Position numbers and translations under genes: made by a program. Below, piece by piece: positions 10,318-19,659 of a DNA stretch of 64,000 nt; position 1 is the first letter of the stretch; every line of letters starts with the position of its first letter. The DNA lies in NCBI RefSeq assembly GCF_040833955.1, contig NZ_CP162133.1, positions 1,944,001 to 2,008,000 of the forward strand, read 5' to 3'. This DNA is from Leptospira sp. WS60.C2 (GTDB taxonomy: Bacteria; Spirochaetota; Leptospiria; Leptospirales; Leptospiraceae). The notes beneath the pieces are model-generated. The model searched no databases, was not told the DNA's origin, and worked only from the letters and a program-made list of their open reading frames with translations.

Positions 10318-10583
10318 ACTAATTTCGCCTTCTCAATTACCTTTACAAGTTTATGGTGTTTCTGTTTAGAAAGTGGTCTTGTTTCCACAGCGATGACTCG
10401 ATCACCAACTTGACACTCGTTCTTCTCATCGTGAACTTTCACACGAGAAGTTCTGGTCATAATTTTCTTAAACCGTGGGTGCACTTTTCTAGTGATGATT
10501 TCAATCACTACGGTTTTATCCATAGCATCACTCACTACTACACCTTGAATGGTTAAAGACTTTTTAGAGTTTTTATCTTCCAT
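10314..10583 (-). CDS. rpsQ: 30S ribosomal protein S17
   Basis: uS17 is a primary 16S rRNA binder with an OB fold. The 89 residues contain [35 protein letters not shown] and [14 protein letters not shown], matching the family throughout. It overlaps rplN by 4 bases and follows rpmC closely, in the usual L29-S17-L14 order. Confidence 0.96.
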   Translation of the reverse strand: MEDKNSKKSLTIQGVVVSDAMDKTVVIEIITRKVHPRFKKIMTRTSRVKVHDEKNECQVGDRVIAVETRPLSKQKHHKLVKVIEKAKLV

Positions 10584-10586
10584 AAC

Positions 10587-10859
10587 CTACTTCTTCTTAC
10601 CTTTGCTCGTTTTAGCAGCTTTTGGAGCTGAACCAGCCTTCGGCGCGATTTGTTTGAGTTTACCTTTTGCAGCTAGTTCCTTCTCACGAAGGACAGTTAA
10701 TGCTTGAGCAATTCTCTTCTTATGATTGCGGATTACTTTTGGATTCTCAAGAGATCTTGTAACACCAAATTGGAATCTTGCTTTTCTTACTTCTTCGGAA
10801 GAGGAAAGAATTTCTTTCTTCAAATCTTCTGGAGAAAGTGATTTGAAATCGTCTTTCAT
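10587..10859 (-). CDS. rpmC: 50S ribosomal protein L29
   Basis: uL29 is a two-helix protein at the peptide tunnel exit near the signal-recognition-particle site. The first 65 residues match ([19 protein letters not shown], then [18 protein letters not shown]). The last 25 are an Ala/Lys/Pro-rich tail ([13 protein letters not shown] type) that brings it to 90 residues against about 63-70 usual. Its ATG overlaps the rplP stop by 4 bases. Confidence 0.94.
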   Translation of the reverse strand: MKDDFKSLSPEDLKKEILSSSEEVRKARFQFGVTRSLENPKVIRNHKKRIAQALTVLREKELAAKGKLKQIAPKAGSAPKAAKTSKGKKK

Positions 10860-11269
10860 AGAACGTTCCTCTTAACAAATGAAGTTTCTACTGGCAGTTT
10901 AAACGCTGCTAGATGGAGTGCTTTTCTTGCTGTGTCTTCATCAACACCAGCCATTTCAAAAAGAACTCGTCCTGGTCGGATTTCAGCAATCCAGAACTCA
11001 GGGTTACCTTTACCTTTACCCATACGAGTTTCGGCAGGTTTTTTAGTGATTGGTAAATGAGGGAAGATCCTGATCCATAATTTCCCACCTCGTTTGACTT
11101 GGCGGTTGATTGTGATCCTTGCTGCCTCAATTTGGCGCGCAGTGATACGACCAGAGGAGATGGCTTTTAAACCAAATTCTCCGAACGCAACGTAAGAACC
11201 TCGTTCGTCCTTACCTTTTAAGCGCCCTCTTTGGCGTTTTCTAAATTTTACTCGTTTAGGTGCTAACAT
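10856..11269 (-). CDS. rplP: 50S ribosomal protein L16
   Basis: uL16 lines the A-site/peptidyl-transferase region and is added late in assembly. The 137 residues show [53 protein letters not shown] and the C-terminal [10 protein letters not shown]. It overlaps rpmC by 4 bases and is of standard length. Confidence 0.97.
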   Translation of the reverse strand: MLAPKRVKFRKRQRGRLKGKDERGSYVAFGEFGLKAISSGRITARQIEAARITINRQVKRGGKLWIRIFPHLPITKKPAETRMGKGKGNPEFWIAEIRPGRVLFEMAGVDEDTARKALHLAAFKLPVETSFVKRNVL

Positions 11270-11291
11270 GATGGTTTCTCTTTAGTACTTC

Positions 11292-11969
11292 TTAACTCGT
11301 TCTACGTTTTACAGCGTATTTATCTTCATCGGATTCTTCCTTGGTTGGGAAGTAATCACCTGTATAAGTCCATACTTTCACACCAATTTGTCCGAAAGTC
11401 GTGAGAGCTTCTTTGAATCCAAAATCAATTTTGGCACGAAGAGTATGTAGAGGCACTCGTCCTTCCATATACTTCTCAGTTCTTGCCATATCCGCACCAT
11501 TCAATCGTCCGGAGATTTGGATTTTGACACCTTCCACTCCACCGCGCATGGCACGTCGAAGTTCCGCTTTCATGACGCGACGGAAAGGCATCCTTTGTTC
11601 GATTTGAAGGGCAACCGTTTCCGCAATCGCTTGTGCGATGATTTCAGGTTTTTTCACTTCGATGATGTTCATTCCGATCGGTTTATCAGCGTATTTTTTA
11701 AGCTCTTGTTTCACCGCTTCGATGTTTTGGCCTTTTTGACCAATCACCATACCTGGTTTAGAAGTATGGAGGTTCACGTTGATCTTTTCAGGGAATCGTT
11801 CGATCACGATTTTCACAACGGATGCATTTTTAAATTTCTTCTGAAGGAATCTACGGATCTTGATATCTTCGTGAAGATTTTTGATGTAATCTTGTTTGGA
11901 AAACCAAACCGAATCCCAGTTACGTGTGATTCCGATTCGTAGTCCGATTGGATTTACTTTCTGACCCAT
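11292..11969 (-). CDS. rpsC: 30S ribosomal protein S3
   Basis: uS3 forms part of the mRNA entry tunnel with S4 and S5. The 225 residues hold the KH domain ([19 protein letters not shown], about residues 72-90) and the C-terminal domain [19 protein letters not shown] and [13 protein letters not shown]. The order rplV-rpsC-rplP is conserved. Confidence 0.97.
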   Translation of the reverse strand: MGQKVNPIGLRIGITRNWDSVWFSKQDYIKNLHEDIKIRRFLQKKFKNASVVKIVIERFPEKINVNLHTSKPGMVIGQKGQNIEAVKQELKKYADKPIGMNIIEVKKPEIIAQAIAETVALQIEQRMPFRRVMKAELRRAMRGGVEGVKIQISGRLNGADMARTEKYMEGRVPLHTLRAKIDFGFKEALTTFGQIGVKVWTYTGDYFPTKEESDEDKYAVKRRTS

Positions 11970-11972
11970 AAA

Positions 11973-12323
11973 TTAGCTAACCTTCTTTTCGATTTCAGAT
12001 ACAACAACAGTGATATGGCTTAGGCGTTTACGAATCCGAGACGCACGTCCACGTGCTCTTGGGCGAAAACGTTTCATGATTGGGCCGTCATCCACATAGA
12101 TTTTTTTAACATAAAGTGAGCTTGGATCTAAACTTTCGTTCATCTGAATGGCATTTGCCACCGCAGAGTTAAGAAGGTTTATGATCATTGAACTTGCCGC
12201 TTTGTTTGTAAAACGTAAGATATCAATCGCTTCTTTGTAATCGTATCCACGAACTTCATCAGCAACCAGGCGAGCTTTTCTGGCAGAAATTCTGAGGTGT
12301 TTTCCTACTGCTTTTGCTTCCAT
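11973..12323 (-). CDS. rplV: 50S ribosomal protein L22
   Basis: uL22 reaches into the peptide exit tunnel at the macrolide-sensitive constriction. The protein starts [20 protein letters not shown] and contains [20 protein letters not shown], the hairpin-loop signature. A GTG lies directly before the chosen ATG. The ATG is preferred because the spacing to the AGGTAG stretch is better (about 6 bases), giving 116 residues. Confidence 0.95.
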   Translation of the reverse strand: MEAKAVGKHLRISARKARLVADEVRGYDYKEAIDILRFTNKAASSMIINLLNSAVANAIQMNESLDPSSLYVKKIYVDDGPIMKRFRPRARGRASRIRKRLSHITVVVSEIEKKVS

Positions 12324-12331
12324 CACTCTAC

Positions 12332-12610
12332 CTATTTCTTCGCTACTTTTTTGTCTCCACCATGACCTTTGAAGGTTCTAGTGGGAGCAAATTCACCGAG
12401 TTTGTGTCCAATCATGTTTTCATTCACATAAACAGGAACAAACGCTTTGCCATTATGAATCATGACTGTATGACCAATCATATCTGGATAAATGGTACTT
12501 CTTCTGGACCAAGACTTGAAGGGAGTTTTTTTCCCTTCAGAGTTTAACTTGGTAATTTTTTTCATGAGGTGGTCGTCGATGAACGGACCTTTTTTTAAGC
12601 TTCTAGCCAT
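12332..12610 (-). CDS. rpsS: 30S ribosomal protein S19
   Basis: uS19 pairs with S13 in the small-subunit head. The 92 residues begin [19 protein letters not shown] and contain [18 protein letters not shown] and [17 protein letters not shown], typical throughout. It lies between rplB and rplV. Confidence 0.97.
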   Translation of the reverse strand: MARSLKKGPFIDDHLMKKITKLNSEGKKTPFKSWSRRSTIYPDMIGHTVMIHNGKAFVPVYVNENMIGHKLGEFAPTRTFKGHGGDKKVAKK

Positions 12611-12623
12611 GAGTATCTAGATC

Positions 12624-13460
12624 CTACCTATTCCTGTTTTTCTTACGTCTTTGGACAATAAAACGGTCAGACGGTCTAGTCTTACGTGTTTTAAATCCTT
12701 TCGTAGGTTTACCCCAAGGAGTCACTGGGTGACGACCTCCGGAAGTTCTACCTTCACCACCACCGAGTGGGTGGTCCACAGGGTTCATAACGACCCCTCT
12801 TACCTTCGGTCTCTTTCCTAACCAACGGTTACGACCGGCTTTTCCTATGATCACTAAGTTGTGGTCTTTGTTGGAAAGTTCTCCAACAGTCGCCAAACAC
12901 TCTTTACGCACTTTACGTATTTCCGAAGAAGGTAGTTTGAGGGATACGTAATCACCATCTTTTGCAGAGATCACAGCAAAACCACCTGCTGTTCTTGCAA
13001 TCTGACCACCTTTTCCAATGTGGAGCTCGATGTTGTGAACATTTGTTCCCGCAGGGATTTTATCCAAAGGAAGTGTATTTCCTAGTTTAATCTCTGCATT
13101 TGGACCAGACTCAATTTTATCCCCAACCTTTAGGCCGTTAGGAGCTAGAATGTATCTGTATTCTCCATCTGCATAACAGACAAGAGCAATGAAGGCCGAA
13201 CGGTTTGGATCGTATTCAATTGTTTTTACTGTTGCAGGGATTCCAAATTTATTTCGTTTGAAATCGATGATACGAAACTTTCTTTTGTTACGTCCACCTT
13301 TGCGTCTAACAGCGATACGTCCCTTATTGTCACGACCAGCTTTGTAAGAAAAATTGGCAGTGAGAGGTTTATAAGGAACCACCTCTGTGATTTCTTTGAA
13401 ATCTAATACCGAATAATACCGGCTAGACTGTGTTGTGGGTTTAAGTTTTCTAATTCCCAT
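12624..13460 (-). CDS. rplB: 50S ribosomal protein L2
   Basis: uL2 is needed for subunit joining and supports the peptidyl-transferase centre. The 278 residues show GRNNxGR-like [20 protein letters not shown], the conserved [18 protein letters not shown] with the essential His (HPLGGGEGR), and the C-terminal [16 protein letters not shown]. It is of normal length, in the order rplW-rplB-rpsS. Confidence 0.98.
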   Translation of the reverse strand: MGIRKLKPTTQSSRYYSVLDFKEITEVVPYKPLTANFSYKAGRDNKGRIAVRRKGGRNKRKFRIIDFKRNKFGIPATVKTIEYDPNRSAFIALVCYADGEYRYILAPNGLKVGDKIESGPNAEIKLGNTLPLDKIPAGTNVHNIELHIGKGGQIARTAGGFAVISAKDGDYVSLKLPSSEIRKVRKECLATVGELSNKDHNLVIIGKAGRNRWLGKRPKVRGVVMNPVDHPLGGGEGRTSGGRHPVTPWGKPTKGFKTRKTRPSDRFIVQRRKKNRNR

Positions 13461-13462
13461 AA

Positions 13463-13768
13463 TTAAACCTTAGCAAAATCCAAATTTGCTCCGTCAGCAA
13501 ACGTCACTACGGCTTTTTTGTAGTGAGGTCTTGGGGACGGCATGTTTCTAAAACGTTTCATTTTCCCACGATAAACGGCTACGTTTACAGCAGTTGGAAC
13601 AACGTTATACATTTGTTTCAGGGCTTGTTTGATCAAAGTTTTGTTCGCATCCGGGTGGACTTTGAACGTATACTTGACAGTTCTTTTTCCCATACGTTCT
13701 CCAATTGATTGAAGGTCTTGCGACTTTTCAGTAACAACTGGTGATAAGATTACATTCTCTAGGTTCAC
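13463..13768 (-). CDS. rplW: 50S ribosomal protein L23
   Basis: uL23 is the docking site for trigger factor and the signal recognition particle at the tunnel exit. The 101 residues include [12 protein letters not shown], the repeat-typical [19 protein letters not shown] and [15 protein letters not shown]. The trigger factor-binding Glu region near the N-terminus (VVTEKS) is kept. It lies between rplD and rplB. Confidence 0.95.
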   Translation of the reverse strand: MNLENVILSPVVTEKSQDLQSIGERMGKRTVKYTFKVHPDANKTLIKQALKQMYNVVPTAVNVAVYRGKMKRFRNMPSPRPHYKKAVVTFADGANLDFAKV

Positions 13769-13772
13769 TGTC

Positions 13773-14408
13773 TTATCCTTTCTTAGAATACTGAGCCTGA
13801 AGCTCTTTTAAAGCGCTTTCAGAGATTACTAAATTGTTATTATAGAGGATGTCTCGGCAAACGACTCGTTTGCTGTTCACATATTTGAGGTTCTCTATAT
13901 TGCGAGTGGATCTTTTTAGAAATTGGTTTTCACCAGCTACTACAAATCCCACGTTACCCTTCTCTGCAATGTCCATGTTCTTCAAAATTTTGTAGATGGA
14001 CTTTGTAGAGTAAGAAGAAGGTTCTACGTCTTCTATGATCGCGATTCTGTTTTCTTCTGCCTTTTTGTTTAGGATGGAGAGAACAGCCTTTTTCTTTACG
14101 CTGCGTGACAAGTTAGAGGAATAATCTCTTGGTTTTGGTCCATGAATGATACCACCACCAACGAAATGAGGAGCTCTGATGGATCCTTGTCTTGCACGAC
14201 CAGTTCCTTTTTGAGCCCAAGGTTTGATTCCCCCACCGCGAACTTCGGAACGATCCTTGGTAGAATGTGTTCCTTGTCTGTTGTTCGCATTTTCAGCTTT
14301 AACCGCATCATAGATGGCTCCAAGCGAAATGCCGGTAGCAAATAATTCTGCCGGAAGTTCAACTTCGCTTACGAATACGCCTTCTTTATTGTATTTACGC
14401 GCTTTCAT
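13773..14408 (-). CDS. rplD: 50S ribosomal protein L4
   Basis: uL4 reaches the exit tunnel and in some bacteria represses the S10 operon. The 211 residues contain [40 protein letters not shown] and the C-terminal Rossmann-like half ([26 protein letters not shown]). The tunnel loop sequence [14 protein letters not shown] is conserved. Confidence 0.97.
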   Translation of the reverse strand: MKARKYNKEGVFVSEVELPAELFATGISLGAIYDAVKAENANNRQGTHSTKDRSEVRGGGIKPWAQKGTGRARQGSIRAPHFVGGGIIHGPKPRDYSSNLSRSVKKKAVLSILNKKAEENRIAIIEDVEPSSYSTKSIYKILKNMDIAEKGNVGFVVAGENQFLKRSTRNIENLKYVNSKRVVCRDILYNNNLVISESALKELQAQYSKKG

Positions 14409-14419
14409 GTTCTACCTAT

Positions 14420-15043
14420 CTATCCGATTTTTTCTATCGTAACGATACCGCGTTCCTTTCCTGGAACTGGCCCGGATACAAATACTAAATTAGCATCTGC
14501 ATCAATTTTTACAACTTTCAGGTTGCGAACCGTTGTCTGATCCGAACCCATTCTTCCACCCATTTTCAAACCCTTGAACACGCGTCCAGGAGTTGTGTTC
14601 GATCCAATCGAACCTGGGTGTCTTTGGAAACGAGAACCGTGCCCAGCAGGACCACCAGCAAACCCATGGCGTTTTACAACCCCTTGTGTTCCCTTACCCT
14701 TAGAAGTTCCGGTCACTTTCACAGTATCATCCAAAGCAAATACATCTGCGAGTTTCACTTCTGAACCCACTGCCACGCCTTCGAAACCTTTGAACTCAAC
14801 CAAAGTTTTTTTAGGAGAAGCGATGTTCGCTTTTTTAATATGTCCCAACTCGGCCTTTGTTAAGTGTTTTTCTTTAGCATCACCGTAAGCTAACTGAACC
14901 GCTTCATAGCCGTCGTTAGCTGCAGTTTTTACCTGGGACACAAAACAAGGACCCACGCGTAAAACAGTAACAGTTACCATTTTACCGTCGTTATTGAATA
15001 TGTGGGCCATGCCCAATTTTTCGCCGATTAAACCTTTCGCCAT
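14420..15043 (-). CDS. rplC: 50S ribosomal protein L3
   Basis: uL3 lies near the peptidyl-transferase centre. The 207 residues start [20 protein letters not shown] and have the long central extension with [19 protein letters not shown] and [14 protein letters not shown]. The conserved Gln near HGSRFQ, the site methylated by PrmB in proteobacteria, is present. It is the usual length, in the order rpsJ-rplC-rplD. Confidence 0.98.
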   Translation of the reverse strand: MAKGLIGEKLGMAHIFNNDGKMVTVTVLRVGPCFVSQVKTAANDGYEAVQLAYGDAKEKHLTKAELGHIKKANIASPKKTLVEFKGFEGVAVGSEVKLADVFALDDTVKVTGTSKGKGTQGVVKRHGFAGGPAGHGSRFQRHPGSIGSNTTPGRVFKGLKMGGRMGSDQTTVRNLKVVKIDADANLVFVSGPVPGKERGIVTIEKIG

Positions 15044-15054
15044 GGATCCTATCC

Positions 15055-15363
15055 TTAGGATTTAATATCTACGGAAACTCCAGCAGGGAGTTGAAGCTTC
15101 ATTAGGGCTTCTACCGTATCTTCATTCGTATTTAAAATATCGATGAGTCTCTTGTGAGTTCTCATTTCAAATTGTTCTCTAGCTTTTTTATTCACGTGCG
15201 GAGAACGTAATACCGTGTAGATTTCTTTTTTCGTTGGAAGTGGGATAGGACCGGAGACAGTAGCTCCAGTCCTTTTCGCAGTTGCAACGATTTCAAAGGT
15301 TGATTGGTCAATCAACCGATGATCGAAAGCTTTTAACTTAACGCGAATTCTTTGTCCAGCCAT
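15055..15363 (-). CDS. rpsJ: 30S ribosomal protein S10
   Basis: uS10 is part of the small-subunit head and doubles as the antitermination factor NusE. The 102 residues begin [19 protein letters not shown] and contain [20 protein letters not shown] and RTHKRLIDI, the NusB-binding and rRNA-binding parts. It starts 5 bases after tuf, so here the S10 operon is a continuation of the str operon. Confidence 0.97.
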   Translation of the reverse strand: MAGQRIRVKLKAFDHRLIDQSTFEIVATAKRTGATVSGPIPLPTKKEIYTVLRSPHVNKKAREQFEMRTHKRLIDILNTNEDTVEALMKLQLPAGVSVDIKS

Positions 15364-15368
15364 TGCGA

Positions 15369-16574
15369 TTACTCAACGATCTCCGCAACAACACCAGAAC
15401 CAATCGTTCTTCCACCTTCACGGATCGCGAACTTCAAACCTTGGTCCATAGCAATTGGGTGAATAAGTTCGATTGACATCGTAACGTTATCACCTGGCAT
15501 AACCATTTCCATTCCACCAGGTAAGTTACAAACACCAGTGATGTCAGTAGTTCTGAAGTAGAATTGTGGACGGTAGTTATTAAAGAATGGAGTGTGACGT
15601 CCACCTTCGTCTTTCGTAAGAACGTAAACTTCCGCTTTAAACTTTCTGTGTGGAGTAATGGTACCTGGTTTCGCAAGAACTTGACCTCTTTCGATGTCTT
15701 CTTTTTTCGTTCCGCGAAGAAGAGCACCAATGTTGTCCCCTGCTTCCGCTTGATCGAGAAGTTTACGGAACATCTCAATACCAGTAACAACTGATTTAGA
15801 TGTATCACGGATACCAACGATTTCGATCTCGTCGTTGATCTTAAGAACTCCTTGCTCAACACGACCAGTTGCAACAGTTCCACGACCAGTGATTGAGAAT
15901 ACGTCCTCTACTGGCATTAAGAAAGGTTTATCAACTACACGTGTAGGGTTTGGAACGTAAGTATCAACAGCTTCCATAAGTTTAAGAATGGATTTCATTC
16001 CTAAGTCAGAATCTTCACCTTCTAGCGCTTTTAATGCAGATCCAGAGATGAAAGGTGTTTTATCACCTGGAAAGTTGTATTTGTTAAGAAGGTCTTTGAT
16101 TTCCTCTTTTACCATCTCAATCATGTCTTCTCTTTCGTCAGCAGCGAGCATATCTGCTTTGTTGAGATAAACAACGATGTAAGGAACACCAACTTGGCGA
16201 GCAAGAAGGATGTGTTCTTTTGTTTGTGGCATAGCACCGTCAGTTGCAGATACTACGAGAATCGCAGCGTCCATCTGAGCAGCACCAGTAATCATGTTTT
16301 TAACATAGTCCGCGTGACCTGGACAATCTACGTGTGCATAGTGACGGTTAGGAGTTTCATATTCCTGGTGAGAGGTTGCAATAGTGATCCCACGAGCCTT
16401 TTCTTCTGGCGCGTTGTCGATTTGGTCATAAGCAACAGCTTTGTTCTTACCACCAATCGCTTTTGCAAGTGTTGTAGTGATAGCCGCTGTTAGCGTAGTT
16501 TTACCGTGGTCAACGTGACCAATAGTTCCGATGTTTAAGTGTGGTTTTGAGCGGTCAAATTTTTCTTTAGCCAT
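15369..16574 (-). CDS. tuf: Elongation factor Tu
   Basis: EF-Tu carries aminoacyl-tRNA to the A site as a GTP complex. The 401 residues show the G-domain motifs GHVDHGKT (19-26), DCPGH (83-87) and NKAD (138-141), followed by domains 2 and 3 ([31 protein letters not shown]). In Leptospira EF-Tu is also known as a surface-exposed protein that binds host plasminogen and factor H; that is family knowledge, not visible here. It lies between the EF-G/TetM-like gene and rpsJ, with a GAGGAG ribosome-binding site 12 bases ahead. Confidence 0.98.
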   Translation of the reverse strand: MAKEKFDRSKPHLNIGTIGHVDHGKTTLTAAITTTLAKAIGGKNKAVAYDQIDNAPEEKARGITIATSHQEYETPNRHYAHVDCPGHADYVKNMITGAAQMDAAILVVSATDGAMPQTKEHILLARQVGVPYIVVYLNKADMLAADEREDMIEMVKEEIKDLLNKYNFPGDKTPFISGSALKALEGEDSDLGMKSILKLMEAVDTYVPNPTRVVDKPFLMPVEDVFSITGRGTVATGRVEQGVLKINDEIEIVGIRDTSKSVVTGIEMFRKLLDQAEAGDNIGALLRGTKKEDIERGQVLAKPGTITPHRKFKAEVYVLTKDEGGRHTPFFNNYRPQFYFRTTDITGVCNLPGGMEMVMPGDNVTMSIELIHPIAMDQGLKFAIREGGRTIGSGVVAEIVE

Positions 16575-16623
16575 TGTTAGAATCTACTCCTCAATCGTGG
16601 TGCAAGACCCGATATCCGGTTCT

Positions 16624-18573
16624 TTACTCCTTTAGAACTGCATAAAATTCAGAGGTAAAAGCAGTCCTTTCCCAAGAAATGCCAATCCCTTTGGTCATGT
16701 TTCTAAGAGCCCCTGAAAAGCCAAGCAGGTTTTCTGCCGATGCATTGGCTTTTAAGTGACTCTTCCCTGCCACAGCTTCTTCGATGGATACCACCTTAGC
16801 GTTTCTGCGACTTAGATCAGAAAGAACTACACCTAAGTGGTCTGCGTCTACCATCACTTCGATCTCAGTGAGGGGACCAACCAAATATGTGTTTGACGGA
16901 AAACATTCCTTGACTCCTGCCAGTATTGCTACTTTGAGAAGTGTCAGTGTGGTTTGTAAATCCCCGGGAGGTATCTCATATGAGAGAATACGAAACCGAA
17001 GGCCACAAACTTCCTCACCATAAAAGCCGCGCAAGCAAGCTTCCATAAAGGACGTTTCTATCGAATGTTTTACTTCTTCCGGAAGACTTACCTCGAAGGC
17101 AATTTGCTTCGAAAAATCGGCAGTATCTTCCAGGACTGCGATGAGCGCGCCGCTTGACTTTTGGTCTTCAAAGGCACGATGCTCTAGGGCAACCTTATGA
17201 GACATTTTTTTGAGAAGCTCTATTTTGGCAATGTTTATCGAACTAAACATCAGTTTTTTTTCTGTTTTTCCGGTAATGCGCCGGATCCCAATTTCCAAAT
17301 GGAGCTCCCCTCTCCCAAAAAGGACAATTTGTCCTGTTTCTTCCCGAAGTTCCAATTGATAACCTGGGTCCTCCCATTCCAGCTCCCGTAAGCGACATAA
17401 CCAGAATTCTTTTTCGGAACTGATCTCAGGTTCCAAGACGACGGAAAAAGGACTCGGTGTTTTTTCCGAAATTTGGTTTTTCAAATCTAAGGTAGAAAGA
17501 CCAGGGATCGAGACCGATTGACCAGGTTCCATACGGATCCTCTCATCTGCCACTAGGTAGTATAATTTGCCCTTAGTGAGTGTTGTTTCAGGTGATTCTG
17601 AATCAGAAGACAGGAAGGAAATTGGATTTGTCAGAAAAGAAGAGAAACTACTTTGCCCTACTTGAGAGAGATGGGTCGTTTCTTGCTTTTTTTGTAATGC
17701 TTCCAACCTCTGACAGATTTCAGAAACAGAAAGGTTTGTAACGGAATAAACCACCGCATAACGTCCGATCTGTGGGTCAGTTCTCCGGGAGAGCACAATT
17801 AAGGGAACCTCGGATGACAGTTGGATTTCCTTAGGGTTTGTCCATAGAACGAGGTTTAAAAGTTCCCGAACTCCTTCTCCCGTTTTGGCTGAACCACCGT
17901 AAACTGGATACAGTTTTGTTTTCTCCGTTCCCTGTCGTAACGCGAGAGATGGTAGTTCTGTCGCAGAGCTTTCATCGTTCCAATATCGCAGCAAAAGTTC
18001 ATCATCGAAAGAAAGCAGTTCTTCCTTTGTTTGTTTGGAAAATGAATCTTCTGATTCTAAAAAATATTCCCATCCGCCACTTTGTCTTTTTTGGAATAAC
18101 GTCACTGGTGGTTGTTTTAAAATCTCTTCCAAAGAAACAAGTGTGTCTAAGTATTCGTCTCCAAATCGATCGAGTTTATTGATGAAAAAAACAATGGGAA
18201 TATTTGCTTTCCGTAACTCTTCAATCACAAGCCTTGCCTGGGATTGTACACCAGTCCCTGCTTCTAAAATGACGATCGCCGTTTCCATTGCTGGAAGTAA
18301 GTCCGTTACTTGGTTGCGAAAATCAATATGACCAGGAGTATCGATGAGTTGGATTTCAAAGTCACCGAACTTTGTATTCCATGGAACCGTGTGAAAGGTA
18401 GTTCGAATCGAAATTCCTCGTTCAATTTCTTCAGGAAGTTGGTCCGATTCGGTATTCCCATCTTCAATTGTCCCAATCGCGGAAATTCTACCTGATTCGA
18501 ATAAGATTCGTTCGGTGAGAGTTGTTTTTCCAGAATCTATGTGTGCAAAAATTCCTACGGTTCGGTAAATCAT
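16624..18573 (-). CDS. EF-G/TetM-like translational GTPase in the fusA position
   Basis: A 649-residue ribosome-associated GTPase. The G domain has AHIDSGKT (10-17), a switch-I region ending ERGISI (51-56), DTPGH (79-82 region) and NKLD (132-135). Domains II-V follow, including a domain V with LSRRNAKV. It is shorter than canonical EF-G (about 690-700) and close to the length of ribosome-protection proteins such as TetM (639). The segment RKANIPIVFFINKLD also resembles TetM more than EF-G. The loop where EF-G carries its catalytic His at the domain IV tip reads YEIPPGDL here, without His. It holds the place of fusA between rpsG and tuf but lies behind a terminator-like hairpin. True fusA must be elsewhere. 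The function is unproven: a ribosome-rescue, protection or recycling role are all possible. Confidence 0.85.
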   Translation of the reverse strand: MIYRTVGIFAHIDSGKTTLTERILFESGRISAIGTIEDGNTESDQLPEEIERGISIRTTFHTVPWNTKFGDFEIQLIDTPGHIDFRNQVTDLLPAMETAIVILEAGTGVQSQARLVIEELRKANIPIVFFINKLDRFGDEYLDTLVSLEEILKQPPVTLFQKRQSGGWEYFLESEDSFSKQTKEELLSFDDELLLRYWNDESSATELPSLALRQGTEKTKLYPVYGGSAKTGEGVRELLNLVLWTNPKEIQLSSEVPLIVLSRRTDPQIGRYAVVYSVTNLSVSEICQRLEALQKKQETTHLSQVGQSSFSSFLTNPISFLSSDSESPETTLTKGKLYYLVADERIRMEPGQSVSIPGLSTLDLKNQISEKTPSPFSVVLEPEISSEKEFWLCRLRELEWEDPGYQLELREETGQIVLFGRGELHLEIGIRRITGKTEKKLMFSSINIAKIELLKKMSHKVALEHRAFEDQKSSGALIAVLEDTADFSKQIAFEVSLPEEVKHSIETSFMEACLRGFYGEEVCGLRFRILSYEIPPGDLQTTLTLLKVAILAGVKECFPSNTYLVGPLTEIEVMVDADHLGVVLSDLSRRNAKVVSIEEAVAGKSHLKANASAENLLGFSGALRNMTKGIGISWERTAFTSEFYAVLKE

Positions 18574-18590
18574 CGTTTTCGGAGTCCCTT

Positions 18591-18622
18591 AAAAACAAAA
18601 AAGCCAGGTTCTCACCTGGCTC
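18591..18622 (-). terminator. Terminator/attenuator hairpin between rpsG and the GTPase gene
   Basis: On the minus strand a perfect 8-bp stem AGCCAGGT/ACCTGGCT encloses the tetraloop GAGA and is followed by TTTTTTGTTTTT. It lies 29 bases past the rpsG stop and ends only about 17 bases before the ATG of the EF-G/TetM-like gene, so its U-run adjoins that gene's ribosome-binding region. It should end or reduce rpsL-rpsG transcription into the GTPase gene. Confidence 0.85.
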
Positions 18623-18650
18623 GTTAATGATTGGAATCGAATAAAAGAGA

Positions 18651-19124
18651 TTACCAGCGGTAGTGAGAGAATGCCTTGTTGGCATCTGCCATCTTTCTGA
18701 TGTCTTCTTTTTTCTTAATCGCAGAACCTGTTCCTTTTTGTGCTTCCATGAACTCTGCAGCCAATTTGTTTTTCATTGACTTTTCGTTTCTGTCACGGCT
18801 GTAACGAATGAGCCATCTGATTCCGAGAGCCAAACGTCTTTCGGGACGAACTTCGATGGGAACTTGGTATGTTACCCCACCCACACGGCGGGATTTTACT
18901 TCTACTTGCGGTTTTGCATTTTCCAATGCTTCTTGGAATACTTGGTATGGATCTTGTCCTGTTTTCTTTGCAATCACTTCTAATGCATCGTAAAACACTG
19001 CTTCCGCGACACTTTTTTTACCATCTACCATTAGGCAGTTGATAAATTTAGAAATCACTTTGTCGTTGTATTTTGGATCGCCTTCGATGTGGCGCGGTTC
19101 AACTTTTCCTCTTCTTCTAGACAT
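18651..19124 (-). CDS. rpsG: 30S ribosomal protein S7
   Basis: uS7 starts assembly of the small-subunit head and contacts E- and P-site tRNA. The 157 residues contain MSRRRGKVEPRHIEGDPKYN, NCLMVDGKKSVAEAVFYDAL, VKSRRVGGVTYQVPIEVRPE and the end MADANKAFSHYRW. It is the usual length, 14 bases after rpsL. Confidence 0.97.
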   Translation of the reverse strand: MSRRRGKVEPRHIEGDPKYNDKVISKFINCLMVDGKKSVAEAVFYDALEVIAKKTGQDPYQVFQEALENAKPQVEVKSRRVGGVTYQVPIEVRPERRLALGIRWLIRYSRDRNEKSMKNKLAAEFMEAQKGTGSAIKKKEDIRKMADANKAFSHYRW

Positions 19125-19138
19125 ATACCTTTCTCCGA

Positions 19139-19513
19139 TTACGCTTTAGGACGCTTTGCGCCGTATTTAGAACGTCCTTTGCGACGTTTGTCCACACCGA
19201 GTGTATCCAGTGTTCCACGAATGATATGATAACGAACCCCTGGTAAGTCTTTTACCCTTCCCCCACGGATCAGAACCACGTTGTGCTCTTGGAGGTTGTG
19301 GCCTTCGCCAGGGATATAAGCTGTGACTTCAATTCCCGTTGTCAAACGAACCCTTGCTACTTTACGAAGAGCGGAGTTTGGTTTTTTAGGAGTGAAAGTC
19401 ATCACTCTTGTGCAAACTCCACGTCTTTGTGGGCATGCTTTTAGAGCGGGAGATTTAGTTCTTTTCTTTTGGTCTTCTCTTCCGATGCGGATGAGCTGGT
19501 TAATTGTAGGCAT
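19139..19513 (-). CDS. rpsL: 30S ribosomal protein S12
   Basis: uS12 sits at the decoding centre. The 124 residues include [47 protein letters not shown] and [12 protein letters not shown]. Lys43 and Lys88, the positions where streptomycin-resistance changes occur in other bacteria, are the sensitive type. The gene starts a separate segment after rpoC, with a candidate promoter and an AGAAGGA ribosome-binding site ahead. Confidence 0.98.
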   Translation of the reverse strand: MPTINQLIRIGREDQKKRTKSPALKACPQRRGVCTRVMTFTPKKPNSALRKVARVRLTTGIEVTAYIPGEGHNLQEHNVVLIRGGRVKDLPGVRYHIIRGTLDTLGVDKRRKGRSKYGAKRPKA

Positions 19514-19537
19514 TCGATTCCTTCTTCTACTTCTCTT

Positions 19538-19566
19538 TTTAAAAAAATAATGACGTTTTCGTCCAA
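19538..19566 (-). promoter_or_regulatory. Candidate sigma-70 promoter of rpsL
   Basis: On the minus strand TTGGAC (19566-19561) and TTTAAA (19543-19538) are separated by 17 bases. The -10 end is 24 bases before the rpsL ATG, leaving a very short leader with an AAGGA ribosome-binding site. The pattern is plausible but weak, and AT-rich sequence gives such matches by chance. Confidence 0.4.
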
Positions 19567-19612
19567 AATTCCAGGTAGGGACATTTTGTAAACGAAAACA
19601 TGATTTTTGTCC

Positions 19613-19654
19613 CTAGAAACCATCCAAATTGGATGATTTCTAGAAGATCTTCTT
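19613..19654 (-). repeat. Inverted repeats just past rpoC
   Basis: A 31-base near-perfect palindrome (19613-19643, arms CTAGAAAYCATCC) adjoins a second, perfect 12-base palindrome AGAAGATCTTCT (19643-19654). They begin 6 bases after the rpoC stop. The large hairpin is not followed by a U-run on the minus strand, so it is not a standard intrinsic terminator. It could be an RNA processing or stability element between rpoBC and rpsLG. Confidence 0.6.
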
Positions 19655-19659
19655 AGTGA

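Noticed and set aside
16604..16624. Imperfect palindrome between the GTPase gene stop and tuf
   Set aside because: Short stem with a mismatch and no U-run. It could be a leader hairpin but nothing supports a role.
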